This document shows, one piece after another, positions 24,941 to 36,900 of a stretch of 64,000 bases of DNA. Position 1 is the stretch's first letter, and every line of letters starts with the position of its first letter. This stretch comes from Symsagittifera roscoffensis (Eukaryota; Xenacoelomorpha; Acoela; Convolutidae), in NCBI RefSeq assembly GCF_963678635.1, contig NC_087065.1, positions 62,708,754 to 62,772,753 of the forward strand, written 5' to 3'. The notes below the pieces were generated by a model, which worked only from the letters and a program-made list of their open reading frames with translations, searched no databases and was not told the DNA's origin. Position numbers and translations under genes: made by a program.

Positions 24941-27900
24941 CGTTATGGTGCTTTGCTTTTAAAACTAACTTCTAAGGCGCACTCTCCAAAAATGAAATTG
25001 AAAATGAAGCAAAACTTAGGTTCTGGGTTTCAAGAGTTCGTTTCATCTCGAAACAATCAGCGGATGAAAAATACTTTTGTGTCAGTTTTTTTCCAACCAC
25101 ATCCACGAAGTGGGAATGAACTATGGCGCACAATTTTTTTGACAAACTTTTGTCATTTTATCTAAAGAAAACTCCTTGGGGTCAAATGTGGTATCATAAC
25201 GAAACCCTATTGATGGTAATTTGAATTCTAAAATTTGCAAAAACTTTTTCCGGTGTCGGGATAAACTGGGAGATAAAATGGAGTTTTTGACTATTCAATT
25301 CACAACATCATCATCATCATCATCAACGTTTTGTGTCTTTTTCCCGTGCTACACGGGGTTAGACAACAATGCCTTCCACAAATCCCTGTCCATGGCTTCC
25401 TCCTTTTTCAGTCCCAGCAAGGATAGGTCTTCCTCTATTGTTTTGTCCCATGTCTTCTTCGGCCTACCCTTTGATCTGGGTCCGGGGACACAAACGTTTG
25501 TTAGCGCATTTGCAAGGAGCACGCTCCTCTGAGTGTGCCCGAACCATCGAAGACGGGACCTCCTCAAATAAATGTCTAGATGGTCAATTCACAACAAAGT
25601 TATGTAATTAAATCAAAGATGTAAATAGTAAGAATTTAGTTTATTTAAGAGTTGAACTTTATGAGAATTGAAGTGTTTTACGTCCTATAATGAATTCGAA
25701 ATTTGAAATTTAAATCCTATTTTCTGTAACTAATATGCTTCATTACATTTTGCTTACATTTTCATGACTATGCTGACTAGGTGTTTTCTTTTTGTTTCTG
25801 ATATGTGCTTGAAGTCTTAAGATGTTACTGGCAAATTGCGTAGGTTTCTAAGCATTTGAATCATTACGTAATATATTGGTTGATTTTGTTTTGATCAGGC
25901 AGTGGGAAATAACTTCGTTAATTTCGGGTGTTTTAAACGCAAAGAAAAAGCTTTGAATATATCTATTTTAGCCGATAAATATTTTCAACTTAATTGTTTT
26001 GCGATCAAGCTATTGCTTATAAAACTTCAATTTTAATTTGTTGAAATCCACTTTTCGTCGACCAACATTAAATTTTTTTCTGAAGGAATTTTCAACGCCA
26101 AAATACACTAAGCTTGAAGCAGGTGTGGGCGCCGAAAAAACCCAATTTTAGGTCAACATTTTTCAAAAGATGCCAGAACTGTTTTTCGGAGTAGCTGATT
26201 GTTGTATATGTTTCATATTTTTAGAAGAAGGAAAAAAGATGTTATTTCTCATCGTAACAAATTACATTACAAATTTCAAAAACTCACTCACAACATGGCA
26301 TGATACTGGTAAATTGAAACTTAGAGTGGACAGCTGACGAACCCATTATGAAAGGCGCATGAAACAGTAAAATAAATAAAAATTATAACGAGGAAAAAAG
26401 AGGGAAACAGCAAAAAACTAAACCTTTAGTTACAACTTGTTAGAGTAAAATTATTCATAGTAAGCGATCTTGTGAAGTTGCAGCTAGAGCCTCACACAGT
26501 CTATGAACTATGAGGATTCATTTTTTCCAATTATATAGTCTAATTCGCGCACAGATAATATGATTGCTATAATGAAAGAACGGTTTTGGATGTTGAAATT
26601 CTGAAAACTCGCTAGTCGTAGTTCCTGCAAGCCTGTTCAATTGCAAAACCTGAACTTGTTCTTTTAGCGGCTACTGCCTTTAGTATTTCGTTGCACTCAT
26701 TTCAAAAAATCTTGTATACATCTATGATTTAGATGTATTGTGGTCTTAGCTTTACTGTTGTTTTGTTGTCTTAGGGGCGGAGGAGAGAGTGGGGGCGGGG
26801 GAGGGGCTGGGGGTGGAGCAGGTGGAGGGGGTGGCCGTCAGCTGAATGTGACAGTGAAGAGTGCGAGTAAGCTGCCCAATGTGGAGACTGGGAGAGAGAG
26901 CGACCCGTTTGCAGTGCTCACTTTCAGAGGGGTGCAGCGCAAGACCAACCACATCGAGAACAGCTGCAACCCCACTTGGAACGAGGTTTCATTGCAGAGT
27001 CTTCAATACGCACAATGGCTTTATTACAGAAGCGGCGTTTTCTAAAGGCGCCTTTGATCCCAATATATAATAGTTTTTAGGAAGCTAAAACGTATCAAAA
27101 TGTTTTCAAAAACGGCTTTTTTCCAAGAAAAAAATCACCTGCAGGGCAGAAAATGTTGCCAATGTTGGTCATTCTGAGGTTTTGGCAGAGCTTAAAAGTT
27201 TCGAGATGGCTGACTTAAAAACCAAAATCTATGTTTGAAAAACCGCCGGTCGAAAAATTCCTGCGCACGTCAGCGTCATTGCCATCAAAAATCAGAGTAA
27301 AATGTTGTGGGCTCTTCTATGTCAAGATCTGATCGGCAGAAGGTATGCACAAAATCCAAACTCTTCAAATTTTTTTTTGTAAAACTTCAACTAAGTGGGA
27401 TCTTTTTTTTGTATAAAGAGACGAAGAACGTATATATAGGCAGTGTGTTTGTGTTCAGAAATTGTCGTGGGACATTGACAAGCCGGTTGTTCAGAATGAT
27501 GTGATTGAGTTTGAGGTGAAGGACTACGAGAAAGTGGGTAGAAACAGGTAAGGATGAAATGATAACGGCGATCTTTCATCCATCTCTTTATGTCCTCGGT
27601 GTTTTCTGGAAAAAAAAACGTGCCGTTTATTTTTTCAAAGCAGTCGGAACTAAGTCTTCGCTTTAAAAACGAGGGGTGAATAATAAAGACTCTTTATCGC
27701 GATGATGTTGATGATGACGGAGTCTTTTATTGAAGGCATCTTTGTTTTTTATTTTGGTGGATGATGAAAGTGACTGATAATATAACTGCTGGAGATTTAG
27801 ATGATGATATTTAGTTGTTTACCGTTGTAGCTATTCAATTCATCTGAGAACTTAAATGATCAACTTCACTTTCGCTGGAAAATTATTCGATATCAGAAAA

Positions 27901-30900
27901 CGAAATTGAACATTAGTGCGGTTTTTTGAACGACACTGGTTTTTTCGAGTACATATAAAAAAATGCGAATCTTAACATCGAAAGTGTTTTTTTGATCGGA
28001 GTGTTTTTATGGGAGAAACAACAGTGTTATGCATCTGTGTTAGGTTACTTGGCACTGGCACGATCAGTCTACGGGAAGTGGTCAGGAGTCAGTCTGGACA
28101 GGCTGAGATGAGTCTCTCTCTGCTGGACGGAAACAAGCGCAAAATAGAGGCACGCAGTACACTTTTTTTACCCATACTCACCAATGGGCAGTTACCTATG
28201 TTTTTTTCAAAGTAAAAACGTTTCAAAACAAATCTGTAGCATACCCTCTCAGACCAAAGCTGATATCTTTTGCATTTTCGATCAACAAAGCGCAGTGAAA
28301 TCGAGTACTACACGTTTTTGCCATTAGTAACAGGAATTCAAGGCATGTCGTATCTTAAAATCTACCTTTTTGTTATTGACTTTGATGACATAATTCGTCA
28401 CGTGAAAGATGTCAATGTATGTTTAGGGTACAATAAGTTTCCTGGTGATCTACAAGAGCTCCGGTAAAAAGGGCGGAGGCGGAGGAGGAGGTGTGTCCTC
28501 TAGTGGAGACTCCACTGGTGGTGACTCAATGGACACTTCAGGATACGACACTGACGGTACGAGAGTGATATCCATGTCTGTTCATTATTTGGCTCTTTCC
28601 TATTACAGCCCCCTCCCATGAAAATATAGCCCTCCCCTCAGAACAAAAAAAAAGCTGTTGTGGTGGAGCTCTATTTTTTGGTTTTGTTTCATTTTTATAA
28701 AAATATCTTTGAAATTAAATTCTGGTTCACGTGAACGACATTTTATGATTTAATTCAATTTACAGTTTTGTTGTTATGAAGGCTCAGGCGCGGATCTAGG
28801 AATTTCTCCAGGGGGGCGGATTTTAAAAATTTTGTCGACTTTTTTTAGGTCGACCAAATTGATTTTCCGAGCTCTCCCAAACCACTATAAAGACCCTACT
28901 TTGACCACATTTTCTGCTCCGCAAATTTTTCAATAAAGGCCTAAAAAGGCGTTTTTAGGCACTTTTTGGAAAGTTTCGACCAAAAACTCGCGTTTTTTCG
29001 GCTCAAAATTAGTATAGATTGGCGCCTTTAGAAAAATTTTAAGGTCAGTCAGCCAAAAATGGATATCTCAAAATAATATAAAGGGGGACCCTTTGGGTCG
29101 GCAGGGGGTCAAATCCCTGAGAGCAAGCGTTCGCCCGCGCCCCCCTTAATCCGCTACTGTGAAGGCTCACTTTCAAAAAAGTTACCTCATATGAAATGCC
29201 ATTTTCCTCCTAGATTTTTTTTGCTGCGGTACTTAAGCTTTCATTCAATTCTTTAATGCTACAAAAGTTACTATATCGTAGAAAAAAATTTGCAAAAAGG
29301 AATGCGAATAGATTGAACATTGATATTTCCATTGAGAGGCGGCGATCTTTACCATTGCTATGGTAAAGAGCGGCGGATAGCTCTTTACCATTGCTATCGA
29401 TTTGTTGAACAAGATAATCTACGTTGTCAGTCAACGAAAGAGTTGTACATTGTATCATGTGTTTTGTGTTCTGTTTGTAGCCTCTCAGGGTCTCGCTTCT
29501 GACGTAGAGGAGTTGATGGGGGAGGAGGAAGCGGCTGCCAGGAAGGCCCAGATGAAGAGCAAGCGAATGGGCACTCTCTCTGACAAGCCACAGGACATGC
29601 AGGTAAGGGAGAAAGCCACCTACTTATCAATCAATGGGTCATAGGTTCTACTCTCCAACTCAACCGTAAAGTTTGGACCGGGTTGTAAAAGTTTGAAATG
29701 GTTCAGTCTGAACTAATTGATTTCTTGATCATATATGTTCAATCATTAGTTATTCGTTCAAATTCGCCAGTGTGAAGAACTTTAATTTTGGTCATATGAC
29801 CTTGATGTCTCGTATTTCATGTATATGTTTATGTTTCAGATCCGAGTGAAGATCTTCCAGGCGAGACAGCTGCCAGGTGGGGATATTAACTCAGTGTGCA
29901 AAGTGAGTCTGGGCAAGGACCAGAAGTCAACCAAGGTCAAGAAGAACAGTGCAGAGCCCAATTGGAACGAGGTCAGTCATAGCAAACAACTAAACTTTGA
30001 TTTGTCCACCTTTAGAATTTTGATAACGTTATTAGTTCGACTAATCCTTGCTCAAGCCGGAAACGGAATTCATAATTGAACCGAAATATTTTATGAGTAC
30101 ATTTTTTGTTCTTCAGTATTTAGACACGTTGAAAGGCAATCGGAACACTCAATGCTTTGTCATGATACGAGCAGTATGGTTCATTACTTTTGCTAATTTT
30201 CAGAAAATTGAAATTGTTTATTCTACTGCATTTGGTATCCAAAATGTTCTTTGTAGTGTTGCGGCAGTCATCGATGTGTGTTTTGACGGCTTGTCATGTC
30301 CTCATTTTACTTTTACTATAAACAAGATCATCCAATTGGAATCGAGCTTTTTTTGGTGAACATCTTGTCAAACAGAATCAGTGAATCATGTTGAAAATTT
30401 GGTGCTGTTGTTCATTTAAAAAACAATATGTTACATTGTTTTTTGTCTTTTTTGTATCATGTTTTTTTGGAAATTTGGCAATGTTGCCAAGATTAATCAA
30501 GATTACAATAAGCTTGATGTCGACGTACTTTTTTTTTCTTAGTACGCAATAAGCACCCAATATCTATTTTCAAAAATCTATTTTATATGTTTTTATCTAT
30601 TTTCAAAAGGGCGTATTGCATACAAATTTCAGATTGATTCATCAGTTTATTACATAAAAAATGAAAATGCGAAGCGGTGGAAAACTAAAAAATTGATGTA
30701 TCAGTTTTATTTTATGAAAATTTGTGTAAATAGTTTTTGTAAACAATTTATGTTTAAGTTCAGTTAAGTGCCTTCCTTGCGTCCGGATATTTCCTATTTT
30801 TGAATTACACGAAGAGTTACATCTCTTATTTTTAGTCTTTTTTCGGAGGCGGGTTTTTTGACAAATTTAGGTTTAATTTGAGTAGTAGATGTTGGAGGTT

Positions 30901-33900
30901 AAGTGGGGGGGGGGGACCCTGAAGACCCACATGTATTAAGATAGGGAATAGAGCATCCGGTCTTCAAGCTATGTATTAAGACCGGATGCTCCATTCCCTA
31001 TCTTAATACATGTGGGTCTGCAGGGACCCCCCCCCCCCCACTTCAGCTCCAACATCTACTACTAATTTGTCAAATTTAGGTTTAATTTTTTGTATAATTT
31101 GTGAAGAGTTCTTTTGCGCCTGTTTAAAATTTATTGTTTTCATTTTTTTTTTTCATTTCAAAGTCTTTATATTAGATAAAATTCCGATATAGAGGTGTCT
31201 TCGCATCTTCTTCAAACTTTCGGTTTTCAAGTCTGAAAACTTTTTTGTTACTTTTAATTTTTACATAAGCATAGCTTGTGTTATAGTATGAGGTTTCTTT
31301 TTTTTCCTTAGTAAGTCGCAAATATTGTTGCAATGCAATTGTTGCGACAAAATTGTTCATTTTGAAAGTGTTTTTTTATCCAGCTATTAAGTACAGCCAA
31401 TGCTAAGGATATTAACTCAGACTATTATATTACAAATAGCACTTTAGTTTCAAGGCATCATGGATCTGTACCGTAGAGGTAGGATGAGTGACCAGCAGCA
31501 AAATAAGTGGGTTCGAACTTGGGCCGGGTCGGATGTTTTTAATGAACTTTTTGTATACTAGTTTAAATGCATCCGCTCTATAAATTGAGGCATGTTAGTC
31601 GGTAAATTTATTTTTTCAATTTGACTGGTACTTCTAATGCGTCTTAATTGGCTTGCGTCACTTAGCAATTAAGTAGACTCATAATTGGCGTGCATCACTT
31701 ATGAAATATTGTAGACTCAAAATTTTACTCATTCAGTTTTTCCTAGTAGAGTTATCGGTCATATTTTTGCTTGTGTATACGAAGTGCAACTTCGCCTCTG
31801 TATTTAAAGATTGCAATTTTCTCTCGGCTTAAAGGAAATCGTTGTAAAATTTTTTGGCATAAATTTTTATAGTGCTTTGGTTTTTGCAGTGCAAAAGTTA
31901 CTGTACTGTTCAAAATTCAATTTCATTCCTGAAGTAATAGTTTATGAAGCTTTTCAGCGCCTAAATAACCACAAAAAGTTCTGAAAAAAATTTTTAAATG
32001 TAAAAAAATCTTTGATTTTTTGTTTGAAATTTTCGTTTTTCGATTAGTTTTTTGATAAATACTGTTGTGGAATATGTGCATTTTACTCTTACTATCGAAT
32101 GCACTGAATTTCTAGGCTTTTGTTTAGATCTGCTCATAACCTAATGAACAAAAAAAACATCACAATATGCAAAAAAAAAAAAGTTTTTTATATATTCTGT
32201 GGCCAGAGTTTCCTTGGTACTTTTTGAACATGATTTGAAAATTTTCTTGTGTTTTGTTCTTTAAAGGCATGATTTTGTAGAGCTTCTTTTTTGCCGTTTC
32301 TTTTCTTGTGTTTGCGAAGTTCATGATCGCCCCTGTCTTAATTTTACTCTAATAGTATCTCATTTATAGAATGCTGAGATGGTATCATCTCATTGCAAAA
32401 ATTGTGTTCAAGTATCAAATTGTGTTCAAGTGTCATAGTTCAATCCATAATTTTAATGAATAGTGCAAATTTTTTCGTATGAGTTGTGAGAATGTATAAT
32501 TTGTGTTTTAGACTTTTTTCTTCAATGTTCACCAGTCGCCCCAGGAGTTGTTCAGCCAAACAGTGGAAGTGGAGCTGTTTAATGCCAGGGTGCTCAGATC
32601 AGATGCACTCATAGGCAGCTACAAGGTAGCAACATGATATATCCGAACTATCACTTTCTCTTTAGATTTAATTCAAACTATCGGAGTCCGCTGGGGTCGA
32701 TTTAGGGGGAAGGGTGTTCTCAACAAAAACTGCAAGAATTTTTTTCTTCAAAATATTGCATTCGGCGCCAAAAGTTTCTGTAAATTGGGGTTGGTCCGCG
32801 GATAAAAAATTTTTTCTAAATAATCAAGCACCCCTAACGCTGTGACCACAAAAATCCTAGAAAACATACAGGTTCTTTTATGGCAGTTCATTCATAGCAT
32901 GAATGTTTTGTGGAGTCCTCACATGTGAGCATTTTTGGTTTTCTTCAGCTGGACGTGGGAGCAGTGTATGATCAACCTCAACATGCATACTTGAGCAAGT
33001 GGCTCCTCCTCACAGATCCGGAGGATCCCATGAGTGGCTGCAAGGGCTATGTCAAGTTCACAGCCATGGTCATCGGTGCGGGCGATGAACCCCCCAAGGA
33101 AAAGGAAAGCGCAGACACCGACGACATTGAGATGTGAGAATATTAACTTGTTCCAGATTAGCGGATCTCTGCGAAGAGTGCAACCGATCATGTTGACCGT
33201 AGATATTTGTTATTGACTTCGCGTTTTTTGTTTGCGCTGAAGTTTTATGAAGAATATTTTAGTAGTTAAAGTCTTTCGCAAACATTTTAGAATTGAACTC
33301 ATAGGAAGAGAAAAATAAGATAATTTCGAAGCAAAATGATACCTCGTAAGCATGAGAAAGTCTTTCAAAATGAGAACATGGGAAACTAGCTAAATATGAT
33401 TGTTTTTGGCTAGTATCGTAAGTTCTCATTTTGAAAGATTTTCTCATGCTTGGGCTGTATCATATTTTTTCACAGGCTGTTCGAAATGATCCTATTTTTC
33501 TCTTCCTATCATTTACAATTTACACAAGTTGTCCGACAAGTTTGCTGGTCAATTTGCTTAAAAAACTAGTCAATTAACAAGTTGCTTGAATAGTTAAAAA
33601 TTTGTAACTATTTCTGTTTTTGGGTTGCGGTGCTCTAGTTTTAAAAGTTGAAAATTCTTACGTTATTTAAGTTATCTTTCTTATTTTAGGTGTAAGATAT
33701 CGTCTGATAAAAACTTTAATTGAGCTTCAGCATTGAATGAATAATTTTGCTTTAAATATAGCTTTTGTAATTCAAATGCCTCATTTTGATCATTCTCGTT
33801 AAATTATGTAAATTCAAATTTATCAAGCACTTCGAAGTAAAAAAAACGGAAGCTCAAATTCAACACAGGAAATACACATAAAACAAAGACACCCGCACTG

Positions 33901-36900
33901 ACAAAAATGGTTTCAGATCAATTTAAAATGATTTTAAATCGATTTTAAATTGATCCAAATCAAATAACAATGTACATTTTACGAACTTAAATGGATTTTA
34001 AATCGATTTAAGGGTCTAAAAATTGATTTAAATCGATTTGGATGGATTATCCGACACACTAAAATCGATTTTTTTTGCTAACAAGGGAAAAAACATGCTT
34101 TTTAGAAAACTAATTGAAATATTTTATTCTTGATTTTTTTAAAATAAAAACACAGGTGCCAGATGTTTTAGAATTCAAGAAATAAATAAAAAATGTTAAT
34201 ATAAACCAGATTTTGAGCTCAAAAATATGCAATGAAATCATAGAAAATCAACATTGTAAATCGGATCTTGGGCAAAAACCTGTGTAACGAATGAAGAAAG
34301 CTATATAAACGAATGAAGTTTTAGCTATATAACTGTAACAGAGTATAACACAAATCAAACATTAATGTTCGAACCCCAGTTATTTATATCCTCTTCTTTT
34401 GAAGAACGAGTAAAAAACGTGCGAACGATGTTCTGCCATGATGCACATTTGGCTAATGACTCTGCTTCTTTCTTCGATATTTTGCTTCGAAGAAAAGTAG
34501 CAGGGGGGGTTGATAAATTAGACGATAAGCAAATTAGACGGAGGTACTTAAAAGGAAATTAGACGGTTTTGCAAAACTGCAATTGTGAGAAAATAGACGA
34601 AAGTGAGAGAAATTAACTTTGTTTGCACACAAATTGCGTTAGAAAAATAAAATTGTTTGTAGACAAGAGTTCAATTTCGGTGGCAAAAAACTTTACAAGT
34701 CAGTCATGCATAATTTATTCAATTCAAAACTCTCCTGTAATATTCAGATTTCACATTTTATGTTCATTTAAACTAATTGTTTTGATAGGTATTGACATTT
34801 TATGTTCTTTTTGTTTTTGTGAAACTTGACTATTAAGAAAAATCTTTGTTGGCCCTTTCACTTTCGTCTAAAATGCCAGATCTGTAAAAAATAAATTCCG
34901 TCTAATTTCGTTTTTGTAGCATCCGTCTAATTTGCTTATCGTCTAATTTCCTAGGCCCCTAGCAGGGTCATTACAACAGCCAAACTGCATCCTGGCACAA
35001 TAAAATTCTCACGTTTATTCGTCGTCGTGGCTTAAATGAAGGGCATATATAATTACTTGGATTCGAACAATAATGTTTATTGACCGGCTTTTGAAGAAAA
35101 CGAATATTTATGCCTGGGCCGGGTTTTTAGTAAATCAATTTTCGACATTTTAGCCATACAATTTTGGCGGAACTTTTTGTTCCATTTGAAAAGTAGCAAT
35201 GCCATGAGCTCAAATTTATAATGATATTCACCTGTAATCTTTTTTCGCAAAGTTTCGTAAAAATTGCTAATTTGGGATAATTAATGCGCGATATATTGTG
35301 TTCTTATAACACGCATAAGCGGCAGATTAATGTGGTCCGAATCAAATTGAGTTGAACCATTTGGTCTTTTTATGAAAACTGATGCTAAATACATCCCTTT
35401 GTAGTTCACTTTAGGGCGTGGGGGATAAATTGAAGAATAAAGAAAAGAAAAACTTTTTTTTCTTTTTTTTTAAATGATTTCATCAAATTTTTCGCCCAAA
35501 AGTTTTTTAGTTGGCCTTGAAACGCAGTCGGAACAATCAGGGATTCGCCTAAATATACGAGCAGTCTTGTTGTTTTTGATGCTCTTTTACAGTTATATAG
35601 TTAAAATTTGATTTTGTTGTATTTGAACTTCTTGTTTTTTCTTTTGAACTGTTTGATGAATTTGAATTTCACAATGTTGAATTTGAACTTTTTTGTCGCA
35701 TTTGAATAACAAGAGGTATATAATGAGAGTTTGTCATTAAGTTTTCCTTTTTGTTCTTTTGCAGGAACTTGTTGGCACCTGCCGGAGTTCAGCTGCAGCC
35801 GGCGACGTTCTGGCTGAAAGTGTTCAGAGCAGAAGATGTTCCCCAGATGGATACCTCCATGTTCCAGGGCATCCGCAAGATCCTCGGAAGCAACGAGGAG
35901 AAGAAGGAGCTGGTGGACCCCTACATGGGGTTCTACTTTGCGGGCAAGAAAGTGAAGACTAAAGTGATCACCGAGTCCAACCATCCAGAGTGGAACCAGG
36001 AACTCAGACTGGGGATCAAGGCAAGTCAATACATGCACTAAATACAACTACTGCTTAAATCAACTTGATCTTCCTCCTCCAGTGTATTTGGTTCTCTTTT
36101 TGAATTCTTTTTATTGGCTAAAGAAAGGTTCAAACGCGAAACAAAATTGTGTGTTGATACCGCAAAATTCGGGCATGTCAAGAGCGCAAAACTTAGCACA
36201 CCCTTTGTTGAGCAATGGAGCTTTGATCACCCAAAGAGTCCGTTTTTTGTACTATATATTTTTTAACCCTTGGGATAAGCAAGGAAATTGCAACCGGGTA
36301 CTAGACTTTTTTCCCGTAAACAACTTTTTCCACAGAATTCGCACGTAAATTGAATTCGCATGTGTTTTGCTGCAGAGGTAAATGCGGTATGTTCATGTTA
36401 AGTATATGCCTTGTGTGCTTGTCATGGGTTCATTTAAAACTATTTTCTGTGCCACAAAATTTCGGTATTTTTTCGGCACTTGAGTGTCTGCTTAAATCCC
36501 GTCGGCTCATTTTCCGAATGATTTTTTCAAAATTACTTTTTGTTGGTTTTTATAAGAATGGTTGAAGTCTTAGCAAAATGTTTAGGGCAAATCTAAATCA
36601 CTTTCACTGACCCTTCGTAATAAAAGTGAAAATTTTAAAAATGAAAAAAAAAATTATTTTTTTTTTGTTTTCACTTTGCACAATAACGTTGGTTTTAACC
36701 TTTCATGCTTTTGTTTTTTCAATCAGCTGTTTTTATTATTTGTTTTTGGTGTAGTTAATGAGGGGTTTGTGTTTTCGCTCAATTTTTTTGTTTATTTTTT
36801 TGTTTGAAAATACAACAATTGCAAATATGTTCTCATTGCTTTTTAGCCCATATTGTTTTGAAAAGTAATATTCAGATCACTTTTTTGTTCAGAATTTTCA

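Larger units (their letters stand above)
14217..26774 (+). other. ferlin intron 1 (12.6 kb, repeat-filled)
   Basis: If exon 1 is right, this intron contains a TIR element (14851), a minisatellite (15383), five or more composite repeats, two TIR/MITE-like elements (22249, 23254), a TA microsatellite (24876) and a LINE fragment (25308). The parts at 20140-22240, 22660-23250 and 25600-26770 show nothing I recognise. Confidence 0.5.
29972..32511 (+). other. ferlin intron 7
   Basis: 2.5 kb. Contains the long foldback at 30881-31063 and a composite repeat ending at 31805. The first ~900 bases and 31810-32500 hold nothing recognised except a diverged tail-like GCGAAGTTCATGATCGCC near 32316. Confidence 0.6.
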
